A stretch of 64,000 nt of DNA from Candidatus Melainabacteria bacterium (GTDB lineage Bacteria > Cyanobacteriota > Vampirovibrionia > Obscuribacterales > Obscuribacteraceae): the NCBI GenBank assembly GCA_016716405.1, contig JADJWK010000001.1, forward strand, positions 1,116,001-1,180,000, in the 5' to 3' direction. A program made the position numbers and the translations under genes. This document shows positions 25,438 through 33,794 of the stretch, piece after piece. The notes under the pieces were generated by a model. That model was not told the DNA's origin and made no database searches. It was given only the letters and a program-made list of their open reading frames with translations. Every line of letters begins with the position of its first letter. Position 1 is the first letter of the stretch.

Positions 25438-27237
25438 TTGCCGGGAGAATCGAAGAAACCGAGAAGATGGGACCCCGGCGAATCGCTTGCCGGGCGGTAT
25501 CTGCTCGAGAAGCGGCTGGGCGAAGGCGGAATGGGGGCTGTCTTTCAGGCTCGGGACAGGAAACTCGAGAGGACTGTGGCGGTCAAGACTCTTCTGAGCG
25601 CCACCATGACCGACGAGGACCTTGTTCGTTTTCAGCGCGAGGCCAGAGTGGCGAGCAATATCGATCACCCGAACGTGGTCAAGATATACGACTTCGGGCT
25701 CGATCAGGAGTCGAACCAGCCTTACCTGGTGATGGAGTATCTCACCGGTGAGACGCTCAAGAGCTGGCTGTCTGAGAATCACCCGGACGACTTTCTGATC
25801 ATGGCCATAGTCGAGCAGATAGCTGCCGGCATGGCGGCGGTGCACAAGGCCGGGATAGTCCACCGGGATTTGAAGTCCAGCAATGTGATCATCACCGCTG
25901 ACGAACATGGCGAGCCCCTGGCCCGCTTGCTCGATTTCGGTGCGGCGAGGGCCTTACGGGGTGAGAGCCAGAACCTCACCCTCGACGGCATGATCGTCGG
26001 CACACCACGATATCTCAGCCCCGAGCAGGCACAGGGTCTGGAGGTGGACGAGCGCTCGGATATCTATTCACTGGGCTGCATTGCTTATGAGATGTTTTCG
26101 GGCAGACCTCCTTTCGAGGGCGAGACAGCCATGGATACCATATCTATGCATATCACCGAGGAGGCGCCGACTTTCGCCGAGCTTGGCATTCGGGTGGATA
26201 AGGCTATCGACCGGGAGATCGAGGCTCTGATTCGAAAAATGATCGCCAAGGACCCTGGCGATCGAGTCCAGTCCACGGAAGAGCTGATCCGAGCGATCGC
26301 CGGGCTTGAGAATCTCGAGGTCGAAAGCGTGGTGCCGGCAGAGCGTAGAGTAGAGCCCTGGAAAACAGCGGTGCAGGTAGCGCTTGTTGTGATACTGTTG
26401 GTGGTGCCGGTGCTTCTCTTTCTCGAATCGAGATCGAGAGCGAGCTCCGGTTCCAGCTCGAGTGCCAGCTCGAAAGGCGAGCCCGAGAAGGCTGTCGTTG
26501 ATGAAGGCAAGAGCGGCGCCTTTACCTCCCGGAGTTTCGAAGAGCATCTCCTGGTCGATTCCGGGGCTCCGGAAAAGGCTCGATCTTTCCTCTATATCAA
26601 TCCGGAAGAGTCGGAGATCCTTCAAGAATGTGCCGATAGCAATATGAAGATCCCGATCTTCATGGCCGACAATGTTATGCTCTCGGACCGCGATCTCGAT
26701 AGCCTCGTCAAGCTCGAGCCCACCTGGCTCTTATTGAGCCGCACCGCTCTTGGTGATGCTCAGCTCGAGAAGCTCAGCCGGTGTCCCAGTATCGAGACCC
26801 TGAAGTTCTATAGCAACCCCCGGATCACCCGGGCCGGCCTCAGGTCTCTTGCCGCTCTTCCCCGCCTGGCGAATCTTTCGGTTCGGGCATGCAATATCGA
26901 CGATCGATGTCTCGATGAGATCAATAAGATGAAAGGCCTCACCGCTCTCGATCTCGAGTACAACCCGAAGATAACCAGCCGGGGTCTCATGAAGCTTGCC
27001 GAGCTGCCGGCGCTCGAGGTGGTCTCCGTCTATGACACCGGGATCAAGCTCGGCGGCGCCGGTATCGAGAATCTCCGCCGCAGGCTGCATCTGCAGAAGC
27101 TCTACACCGAAACGACTTTCAGCTCGCCGGATGCCCTGGCCTCTATAGACATGTATAGAAAGCGCACCATGCCCGGCTTCGGAACCGGTCCTCTGCAAGT
27201 GGACCTTCGCAATACCTACGACGCCGGTGGGCGTTAG
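25438..27237 (+). CDS. Membrane Ser/Thr protein kinase with leucine-rich-repeat region
   Basis: A 599-residue eukaryotic-type kinase. Catalytic domain at about residues 20-285: glycine loop GEGGMGAVFQARD, ATP lysine K50, HRDLKSSNV, DFGAARAL and GTPRYLSPEQAQG. A TM helix (VQVALVVILLVVPVLLFLES) follows, then a Ser-rich linker. The C-terminal ~190 residues hold four leucine-rich-repeat-like units (SIETLKFYSNPRITRAGLRS, LTALDLEYNPKITSRGLMKL), probably a ligand- or protein-binding ectodomain. The TTG at 25438 has AGAGAGG 6 nt upstream; another TTG at 25411 lacks a site. It differs from the kinase at 638 only in the sensor type, pointing to a family of modular kinases in this genome. Confidence 0.88.
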   Translation: MPGESKKPRRWDPGESLAGRYLLEKRLGEGGMGAVFQARDRKLERTVAVKTLLSATMTDEDLVRFQREARVASNIDHPNVVKIYDFGLDQESNQPYLVMEYLTGETLKSWLSENHPDDFLIMAIVEQIAAGMAAVHKAGIVHRDLKSSNVIITADEHGEPLARLLDFGAARALRGESQNLTLDGMIVGTPRYLSPEQAQGLEVDERSDIYSLGCIAYEMFSGRPPFEGETAMDTISMHITEEAPTFAELGIRVDKAIDREIEALIRKMIAKDPGDRVQSTEELIRAIAGLENLEVESVVPAERRVEPWKTAVQVALVVILLVVPVLLFLESRSRASSGSSSSASSKGEPEKAVVDEGKSGAFTSRSFEEHLLVDSGAPEKARSFLYINPEESEILQECADSNMKIPIFMADNVMLSDRDLDSLVKLEPTWLLLSRTALGDAQLEKLSRCPSIETLKFYSNPRITRAGLRSLAALPRLANLSVRACNIDDRCLDEINKMKGLTALDLEYNPKITSRGLMKLAELPALEVVSVYDTGIKLGGAGIENLRRRLHLQKLYTETTFSSPDALASIDMYRKRTMPGFGTGPLQVDLRNTYDAGGR

Positions 27238-27245
27238 CGGCTGTG

Positions 27246-27602
27246 TCAGCCCAAACCCAGGAGCCTTCTCGCTAGAGACCACCAGATATTCTCTGGCTTT
27301 GTCTCAGGCAGGATTGGAACAAGGGCGGCTGGCAGGTCTGTCTTCCAGCGCTCCGGATCGAGAAAATCGGCGGCGCCAAGATCGTAGGCTTTTTTAATCA
27401 GGACCGGATCGGGATAGTCGTAGCTCACCAATATATTTGTTTGAGGCAGCAAGTTTCTTGCTCTTTCGATGAGAGGCAGAGAGCGGTCCGGATCGGGTGA
27501 TAGATCGATCCAGATGAGGTGGGGTCGCAGGAAGTAGATTTTTTCCAGCCCTTCATCGATGCAGGCTGTTCCTGCCCAGTATGCAGAGGTCAGCGAACCC
27601 GG
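27246..27602 (-). pseudogene. Truncated response-regulator receiver domain
   Basis: The minus-strand frame is open for 119 codons immediately after, and in frame with, the TAG of the diiron gene (27605-27603). Its translation matches most of a CheY-like receiver: DEGLEKIYFLRPHLIWIDLS (alpha-1 into the phospho-Asp strand), NILVSYDYPDPVLIKKAYDL (beta-4/alpha-4 region) and GAADFLDP. The first strand and acidic pocket (the usual VDDD) are missing. No ATG, GTG or TTG exists before position 27452, already past the active-site Asp. It is therefore a 5'-truncated relic or, less likely, a readthrough extension of the diiron protein. Confidence 0.55.
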
Positions 27603-28361
27603 CTATGTTGATTGCGGGCCGAGGACCTTGTCGCAACAGGCTTTGAAGTTCTGTCGGGCGATGGCCGTGAATTGATCTTCGCTTATATCAACTGCCCTCA
27701 AAAGCTCGGCGTGGTCTTTCAGAAAAACGAAGCGAGCGACCTCGAAAATCAGTCGCCAGCCTGCCCGGACTGTTTTTCTCAGGAAAGCCGGATAGCCTTT
27801 CAGGCGGTCTTTCAGGAAAGCGGTGTGAAATTCCAGGTGGGCGAGCTCGTCGAGGACTATCAGAGAGAAAATCTCGCTGAGAGCTTCGTTGTCGATTTTG
27901 CTCGAGAGAAGACGGTAATAGCATTTGCCGATGATCTCGGCGATCAATAGAATCATCAGCTCGGTTTTCAAACCGGATAGATGCCTCAGAGAGCTGAATG
28001 CCAGGTCGCTCCAGTGCCAGGTGAGGAGAGTGCCCTTGAGGGTGAGGATTACTGTGCCCAGAGCCTGGGCATGGCTCTGCTCTTCCCTGACGAACATATC
28101 GACACAGGCGAGATAATCCTCGTCTGCGAGCCGGCTGGCGTAAGCCCTGAGATGATGACCGCCGCCGGTCTCGCCGAGCTGGAAGCGCTTCAGAGAGGCG
28201 ACGAGCGGTGCCACCAGGACTGGCGAGACTGCGATACTGTCCGGGCGCACAGGGATGGGGCGGCTCTTCTGATTCTCCTCGAAGTAAGCCCGCCAGTCGG
28301 CAGCCTGGAAGCCAGGTACCGGTCTGATTTGGGAGTCGGTTTTCAGCGCTAGAGTGGTCAT
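27603..28361 (-). CDS. Ferritin-like diiron protein
   Basis: A 252-residue protein with the metal-ligand pattern of a four-helix diiron enzyme: E94-x-x-H97 (REEQSH), E142 in LIAEIIGKCYYR, and E172-x-x-H175 followed by H179 (LDELAHLEFH). E64 could be the remaining glutamate. These ligands resemble ferritin/rubrerythrin-like oxidases and the AurF/CmlI-like group; iron or manganese oxidation chemistry or peroxide detoxification is likely, but the substrate is unknown. The ATG at 28361 has GGAGG 5 nt upstream. There is no signal peptide. Directly downstream in frame lies a receiver-domain remnant; upstream is a divergent small ORF. Confidence 0.72.
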   Translation of the reverse strand: MTTLALKTDSQIRPVPGFQAADWRAYFEENQKSRPIPVRPDSIAVSPVLVAPLVASLKRFQLGETGGGHHLRAYASRLADEDYLACVDMFVREEQSHAQALGTVILTLKGTLLTWHWSDLAFSSLRHLSGLKTELMILLIAEIIGKCYYRLLSSKIDNEALSEIFSLIVLDELAHLEFHTAFLKDRLKGYPAFLRKTVRAGWRLIFEVARFVFLKDHAELLRAVDISEDQFTAIARQNFKACCDKVLGPQST

Positions 28362-28563
28362 GGCTACCTCCAATTACCGAGACTAGCACGGCGGAGAGGC
28401 TCCCGATCGGGCTTAGCGGAGTTTCTACCTGGTCTTTACCTGCGACTTACACCCCGGGGTCTTGCCGGATCGTCGCTTTTTCGCCAATAGGGACGATTGA
28501 ACCTGAGTGCCTGTCTCTTCGTTTGATCTATTGCAAACAAAACTTCGGTGAGGAGGTAAAGAG

Positions 28564-28728
28564 ATGGACAGGATAACGCCCGAGTTCTTTTTCGCCCTGG
28601 GGGTCATATTGACCCTTGCCTATATTCCCTGTGTCGTCCTTCATCTCGGGCTCAGCCCGGCGCTGTCCAGCCGAAGGTCTCCAGGGTCTCCTCCACGGTC
28701 ATGTTGTTCTCGAGACAGTAGGCCATGA
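28564..28728 (+). CDS. Small single-TM ORF, 54 aa
   Basis: An ORF too short for routine calling, with a very strong GAGGAGG site 7-9 nt before its ATG. It encodes MDRITPEFFFALGVILTLAY then IPCVVLHLGL, one clear TM helix, followed by an Arg/Ser/Pro/Cys-rich tail. The tail is antisense to the end of the 28652-29863 gene, so the original reading frame may have ended earlier. It could be a small membrane protein or the 5' relic of a larger one. It is divergent from the diiron gene with a 202-nt gap in which I see nothing else. Confidence 0.35.
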   Translation: MDRITPEFFFALGVILTLAYIPCVVLHLGLSPALSSRRSPGSPPRSCCSRDSRP

Positions 28729-29863
28729 CTATGGTGGCTTGCTCCAGGGTCAGCAAGTCGTGGTCCAGGTACATTTTCAGCTCACCGGCATGATGCATGA
28801 CCGCCTCGTCTATGAGGTTGGCGTCGAAAAGCGTCTTGACCAGCGGGACTTTGTTCGCCAGGGCCAGGGCTGTGGCGATCTGCAGATCCTTGTCCGATAT
28901 GAGCCCGGTCTTTTTGAGGATGTCGGTGATCTCTACCGGCACCTTCTCCTCCTGGAGGCTCTGGGGGTCCTGATCGAGCATCGCCAGCACTTGCTGCAGC
29001 TCTTCCTTGCTCGAGGCATACTGGATTCTCTTGACGATCTGGGCCGCCTGATCCTCGAAGAGGAGCCCCTGCTGGATCATATCGAGTATATGGGTAGCCG
29101 CCTTCGTGCAGGGAACCGAGGCATATCCCAGCTCCACGAAGACCTGCTCCATGGGACGGTCATAAGTGATTTCGATTTCTTTGGCCGTGAGGAGCTGGCT
29201 TTCGGATATCACCCCGGCCATGACGAATAGCTCTCCGAAGCCGAAGCCGTGCGGCGGCACTTCGATGCTGGCATTCTCCCTGAGGGACTGCTCCAGGGAC
29301 ATGGAGCGCAGCCTGGCCAGTTTCAAGGCATAGAGAACATGATCGCGTTCCACCGCTCCGTCTCTGATCAGTCTCTGGGCGGAGAGAGCCGAATTGAGCG
29401 CTGCCCTGGTGATCACCCCCCGGGAGAGCAGCACCATGCCCAGTGGCAGTCCGGTCTCCTGGCTGGCCACCATGCATTCTTCCACCTGGGGGCGGGAGGC
29501 CAGGGCTGCGGCCATGAGCAGCTCACCCAGGCGGTTGTGGGTGGGCACCGCCTGGGTGGGCTGGGAAGCTGTTCCCATCCGGTTCAGGGCTTGATCCAGG
29601 GGGACGCCGTCCCGGCCGGCCAGGGACAGGGCCTGGACGGCGTGCTCGAAGGGGATGAGACCGTCTCTCAGGCGTGCCTGAATCTCGATGGCGGCCCTCA
29701 ACTGGTCCTCGGTGACGTGACCGTGCATGGTCAGGACTCGCCCGATCGGCAGGCGCATCTTGAAAGAGAGGCGGTAAGCAGCGTCGAATTGCTCCGGATC
29801 CAGAAGACCGCTGTGGATGAGAAGATCGCCTAGCTGAATATCAGTCGAGCCCTGCTGAGTCAT
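28652..29863 (-). CDS. Protein of four MshEN/GspE-N-like repeats
   Basis: A 403-residue soluble protein made almost wholly of four ~100-residue repeats starting near residues 10, 111, 209 and 312. Each has the form LGxLLxxxGLL-xxxQ-...-PLGxVLxxxGxVTxxxL-...-Q, as in QLGDLLIHSGLLDPEQF and RLGELLMAAALASRPQV. A second half follows of the form RDGxIxxxxAxxALxLA-...-LEQALxxxG (RDGLIPFEHAVQALSLAG, RDGAVERDHVLYALKLAR). The pattern resembles the N-terminal domain of GspE/PilB ATPases (MshEN), known to bind cyclic di-GMP, but no ATPase is attached. Repeats 1 and 2 fit best. Its ATG overlaps the stop of the GGDEF-like gene (TGATG), so the two are made together. Confidence 0.75.
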   Translation of the reverse strand: MTQQGSTDIQLGDLLIHSGLLDPEQFDAAYRLSFKMRLPIGRVLTMHGHVTEDQLRAAIEIQARLRDGLIPFEHAVQALSLAGRDGVPLDQALNRMGTASQPTQAVPTHNRLGELLMAAALASRPQVEECMVASQETGLPLGMVLLSRGVITRAALNSALSAQRLIRDGAVERDHVLYALKLARLRSMSLEQSLRENASIEVPPHGFGFGELFVMAGVISESQLLTAKEIEITYDRPMEQVFVELGYASVPCTKAATHILDMIQQGLLFEDQAAQIVKRIQYASSKEELQQVLAMLDQDPQSLQEEKVPVEITDILKKTGLISDKDLQIATALALANKVPLVKTLFDANLIDEAVMHHAGELKMYLDHDLLTLEQATIVMAYCLENNMTVEETLETFGWTAPG

Positions 29864-31764
29864 CAGTCTCTCTTAAGGTTGCGCGAAAGCACGATCGGGA
29901 AGGTGCCTTCTTTGGCCTCGTTCTTGGCTGCACGTGCCGATTCGATCAGGGTCGGCAGGTCGTCGCCGTCTGAGGGCAGGCCGGCGATACCGAAAGAGAG
30001 AACGAGGTTGCGCCGGTCCAGATCGTTTGCCAGCGGCGTATTGGTGAGAGCGTCCAGGATGCGGTTGGCGACGAAGGCCGCCTGGGAGGGGCGGGTGTTA
30101 GGCAGGATGATACCGAACTCGGTGCCCTCGAAGTGTCCCAGGCTGTCCAGGGGGCGCTTGACCAGCTCGATCCGCCTTGCTGCGGTAGTGATCACGCCGG
30201 CGGGCAGCATCTCGGTGGCTATGCTGCCCTCGGACTTGCGTTTGCTCGCCTCGAAGAGAATGAAGGCCAGCGGCCAGTTGTAAGCCTCGAAGCGGTAATA
30301 CTCGTACTCCATGAAATAGAGCAGAGCCTCGGCGCTATAGATGCCGGTGTCCGGGCGCTGGAAATTGTATTTGAGAGCCTGCACGGCCTGCCTGCCCTCT
30401 CCCAGGAAGTCCAGAGCGCCTGCCCTGGCATGGGTCGGGGGCTTGATCTCCAGAATCCCGCAGTAGAGGAAATTGAACAGGAGAGGCGCCCACTGGGCCA
30501 TCTCCATGGGCTTGTCCCGGAGCAGGTCGGTGAAGGAGCGGCGGCGTTTGAGAAGCTCGTACATGTCTTTCTGCCACTGGAAGTCCAGAGGGTGGCCCTT
30601 GGAGAGCAGGAGCTTGAGCTCGGTCTCCCCGAGGTTCTTCTGCTTGAGCACGAGCATGGACTCATAGACCAGACCGGCTTCCTCGAGGTGCCTGAGCTGA
30701 TCGAGAAGGGCGGTGCCTTCCATGATAGAGGCTTGCAAGCTTCGCTCGCAAGAGACCATATCTGTGACCTTGTTGGGCTTGAAAGAATAGGAGCCTCGCC
30801 GCCATGTGATCAGCTCTTTCAGGGCGTCGTCGCCCCGGGTCGCGCCCACCTGGGCATGCCTGGGGGCGCCGTCCACGAAAAAGACGCTGGCTATGGAGGT
30901 CTCCCCGACTACCTCCAGCAAGCCTGTCACCTTGCTCATGCCGTATGTGGAAAGGACGTCGGACATCTTGGTGTTCTCGAGGTTGCCTTCGAGACTGGTG
31001 GCGGCAGCGGTGGCACCGCTGCCCGGGGTGGCCGGCGAGCCGGAGTAGAAATCAGGCGGCAGGGAGCCTTGTGGAAGGTTGCCTCCGAAAGATGAGCCAC
31101 CTCCCCCGCGGGTGGGCTGATCGCCGAAGCGGCGGCTCGGACCGCCGCCACCGCCTATAGGGGTGCCGCTGAACTGGTCCCGCTGAGGCGGCTGCGCCGG
31201 AGCCATGGTTTCGGCCGGTCGATTATGAGCCCCCTGGAAGGTCTGCATATGACCGCTCTGGGTGCCGGCGAAGCCTTGATTCTGGTTGAGATTCGGATTG
31301 GCGTAGGGCTGCTGCGGGCCGCTTGTGGTCAGCCCCGGACCGCCGGCGGTATAGGGTGGGAAGGTGCCGGACTGGGTCCCCTGGTAAGCGTTGAAAGCCC
31401 CGGACTGCTTCACTGCCTGAAAAGAGCCTGTCGCCCGGGGGCTTGCGGCGTTCTGGGTCTCGAGCATCATGACTACGTCGAGGATGAGATTGAGGTCGGT
31501 GGTCTCGAACTTCGAGACCAGCTTGGTCTGCCTGCCGTCATCCTCCCAGAGCTGCCAGGCTGGGTTGGGCGTCACTTTGTCGAACTTGATATTGATGATG
31601 TAAGTCTTGTAGGAGCCCGGCACAGCCCAGGATACTTCGACTTCTTGACCCCGGTTGACCTGAGCCTGATCGAAGACGTTCTTGAGAGCTGCGTAGTCGG
31701 GGAAGGTAGATTGCTTCGGCAATCTAATCTTCCCTGGTTGATTGTGACGCTCCTTACCGAACAC
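29863..31764 (-). CDS. DUF4388 protein with degenerate GGDEF domain
   Basis: A 633-residue cytosolic protein. Residues ~20-103 are an unnamed alpha/beta region. Residues 105-255 are a Gly/Gln/Pro-rich disordered linker. Residues 257-340 match DUF4388/PatA-N (SLEGNLENTKMSDVLSTYGM, then FFVDGAPRHAQVGATRGDDA). A helical middle follows. Residues ~460-630 have GGDEF-domain character (LYFMEYEYYRFEAYNWPLAF, then FEGTEFGIILPNTRPSQAAF). The active-site GGDEF is replaced by FEGTEF (545-550), so cyclase activity is doubtful; nucleotide binding may persist. The start is a GTG at 31764 with a modest AAGGA site. It is coupled to the MshEN-repeat gene downstream. An AT-rich inverted repeat lies just upstream. 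Confidence 0.8.
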   Translation of the reverse strand: MFGKERHNQPGKIRLPKQSTFPDYAALKNVFDQAQVNRGQEVEVSWAVPGSYKTYIINIKFDKVTPNPAWQLWEDDGRQTKLVSKFETTDLNLILDVVMMLETQNAASPRATGSFQAVKQSGAFNAYQGTQSGTFPPYTAGGPGLTTSGPQQPYANPNLNQNQGFAGTQSGHMQTFQGAHNRPAETMAPAQPPQRDQFSGTPIGGGGGPSRRFGDQPTRGGGGSSFGGNLPQGSLPPDFYSGSPATPGSGATAAATSLEGNLENTKMSDVLSTYGMSKVTGLLEVVGETSIASVFFVDGAPRHAQVGATRGDDALKELITWRRGSYSFKPNKVTDMVSCERSLQASIMEGTALLDQLRHLEEAGLVYESMLVLKQKNLGETELKLLLSKGHPLDFQWQKDMYELLKRRRSFTDLLRDKPMEMAQWAPLLFNFLYCGILEIKPPTHARAGALDFLGEGRQAVQALKYNFQRPDTGIYSAEALLYFMEYEYYRFEAYNWPLAFILFEASKRKSEGSIATEMLPAGVITTAARRIELVKRPLDSLGHFEGTEFGIILPNTRPSQAAFVANRILDALTNTPLANDLDRRNLVLSFGIAGLPSDGDDLPTLIESARAAKNEAKEGTFPIVLSRNLKRD

Positions 31765-31785
31765 CTGGAGATTTCCTTTTTGAAT

Positions 31786-31813
31786 TTAGTAAAATTCTCA
31801 GTAATTTTACTAA
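31786..31813. promoter_or_regulatory. 11-bp perfect inverted repeat between divergent genes
   Basis: TTAGTAAAATT (31786-31796) and AATTTTACTAA (31803-31813) are perfect inverted copies with a 6-nt centre. The element sits 22 nt before the GTG of the DUF4388/GGDEF-like gene and 59 nt before the ATG of the membrane glycosyltransferase. It is very AT-rich in a GC-rich neighbourhood. Position and symmetry fit an operator controlling one or both divergent genes. Confidence 0.55.
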
Positions 31814-31871
31814 TTTATGCCCCTTTTATCCATTGAGGCTCGCCGCAATTGAAACATTTGACCTGGTTGCA

Positions 31872-33794
31872 ATGAAGAATTCCGCTGCCAACCTGGTCGG
31901 CACGCGGGCTGCCTGTGTTATCAGCCAGCTGCTTCTATTGGCGCTCTTTCTTGCCCTGGGTATGCTCCGGTCCGAGACTACCGGTACTCTTCAGGCTCTC
32001 GATCTGGACAGTATCAATATCGAAGCCGTAGCCGGCGCTTTCAGCCGCTATTATGTCTGGCTGGCGGTAAGCGCTTTGATTGTCTGCGGTTTCACTCTCT
32101 TCGACCTGCCCGGGAGGGAAGGCCCGGACAGCCATGATGGTTCAGGCGGCGGCTCCGGGGCGACAGGTCAATCGCTCCGCCGCTCTCTGCTCATCTATGG
32201 GGGCCTGGCGTTTTTTCTTTTTTATCTGATTCTCACGCGCTGTCTCCAGTTCCCCTTCGCGGTGGATGACTCTTATATCGATTATCGGTATGTCAGATCA
32301 TGGGTCGACGGCACCGGGTTCGACTATAACCCCGGCGAGCGGGTCATGGGTTTCACCTCTCATCTGCATCTGGCTCTCCTTTCTCTCTGTTATCTGCTGG
32401 CCCGCCCGGTGGAGTTGCCGGTAATCTCTCAGATGCTCAATGTCGCCATTCAGGTCGGCAGCTATTTTCTGGCTTTCATCTTCATGAGAAGGGCCGGCGG
32501 AGGTCCCCTGATCGGGCTCGCCGCGGCGGCAGTGCTGGCGCTTCTTCCCTATATGACCCAGGAGTCTATTGGCGGGAAAGAATCGCCCCTGGTGGCGCTC
32601 CTCTGTCTGGGCACGCTCTACGCCATGGAGCGCAAATGGCTCTCCGTGGCAGCCTGGCTGGCGGCCATGGTGGTATTGGCCCGGCCTGAGGGAGGTCTCT
32701 TCTTGATACTCGTCTTCTTCTGGGCGGCACTTCGAAAAGACCCGGAGGAGGCGGACGGGGAGCAGACCTCGAAGGAGAGGCTCCTGGATGCGTTGCGCCG
32801 GTTTCCGGCAGGCGCTCGCCGGGCTCTTCCCGCCTTCGTCCTGCCTGTCATTGCCCTTATCGCTTTCGCGGGTTGGCTCTTCGGGTCCTTCGGCACGATT
32901 ATCCCCCATGGCATGATCGGCAAGGCGCACATGTTCTACAAGCCATTTCCGCTGATGGATATGGTCCTGGTGTTGCGCCGTCTCGGGGATGGCTGTCTGG
33001 TGCCGGAGCTGATCATGCCTCTCGACCCGCTCTTCAGTTACGCCTACGATTTCTTCCGTCTCTATGGAGGGGTCCTGGTACTGCTGGCGATGCTCAAGTT
33101 TTTCGATCGCGGTGCCCTGAGATTCTATGGGATAGCCGTGCTCTGCTTCTGGTTGTTATTCACGGTCGCCAACCCTTATCTCTTCCCATGGTATCTCTGC
33201 TGGTTCGCGCTTGTACCACCGCTTCTGGTGCCAATCCTGCTTCTGCGCATCAAAGAGTCCCTGGGGAAGGGGAAAAAGGGGCAGGACCGCCTGCTTGTCT
33301 CGGTGGCAGCCTATCTGGTTGTCTGCCAGGTGATCCAGCAGCCGGTCCGGCTGGAGCCGGGTCTGGCCTCGGTGAGCTTCTTCTGGAGCGGCGCTTATCA
33401 GCGTTTGTTGATATACAGGCAAGCGGCTCTGCGGGCCCGCGTTCTCGATCCTTCGTGCCGTGGCGCTCTGGCGGCCCCCGAGATCGGAGTGCTGGGTTAT
33501 TTCTATCCGGGACCGATTCTCGATCTCGGCGGGTTGGTCTGCGACGAGGTGATGAAGTACGGACCGCCTCCGCCGGAGCTCCGGCGCACTACCGAGCTTT
33601 TCACCATCATTCCGGCGGTCATTCTCGAGCTTCGTCCACGCTTCCTGGTGACCGACGGGTTTTTCGGCGAAGCCGGACTGTTCAAGCTGGAGGAGTTCAG
33701 GAAAGCCTATCGAAAAGATCGATTCTATCCCCTGGAGCTCTGGAGCGACGGAATATATCTGTACGCTAGGGAGCCAGTCCCCGGGCGAGATTGA
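31872..33794 (+). CDS. Polytopic GT-C glycosyltransferase-like protein
   Basis: A ~640-residue membrane protein with about 11 hydrophobic helices. After TM1-3, the first external loop carries FAVDDSYIDYRYVRSWVDGT and NPGERVMGFTSHLHLALL, the acidic loop motif (DD) expected for GT-C enzymes that take sugar from a polyprenyl-phosphate donor. Further features are GGKESPLVALL and VVLARPEGGLFLILVFFW. The C-terminal ~150 residues are a soluble, probably periplasmic domain. ATG 31872 was chosen; a TTG at 31833 is also in frame and neither has a strong site. Its end overlaps the convergent cytidylyltransferase gene by 29 nt. Donor and acceptor are unknown. Confidence 0.75.
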   Translation: MKNSAANLVGTRAACVISQLLLLALFLALGMLRSETTGTLQALDLDSINIEAVAGAFSRYYVWLAVSALIVCGFTLFDLPGREGPDSHDGSGGGSGATGQSLRRSLLIYGGLAFFLFYLILTRCLQFPFAVDDSYIDYRYVRSWVDGTGFDYNPGERVMGFTSHLHLALLSLCYLLARPVELPVISQMLNVAIQVGSYFLAFIFMRRAGGGPLIGLAAAAVLALLPYMTQESIGGKESPLVALLCLGTLYAMERKWLSVAAWLAAMVVLARPEGGLFLILVFFWAALRKDPEEADGEQTSKERLLDALRRFPAGARRALPAFVLPVIALIAFAGWLFGSFGTIIPHGMIGKAHMFYKPFPLMDMVLVLRRLGDGCLVPELIMPLDPLFSYAYDFFRLYGGVLVLLAMLKFFDRGALRFYGIAVLCFWLLFTVANPYLFPWYLCWFALVPPLLVPILLLRIKESLGKGKKGQDRLLVSVAAYLVVCQVIQQPVRLEPGLASVSFFWSGAYQRLLIYRQAALRARVLDPSCRGALAAPEIGVLGYFYPGPILDLGGLVCDEVMKYGPPPPELRRTTELFTIIPAVILELRPRFLVTDGFFGEAGLFKLEEFRKAYRKDRFYPLELWSDGIYLYAREPVPGRD

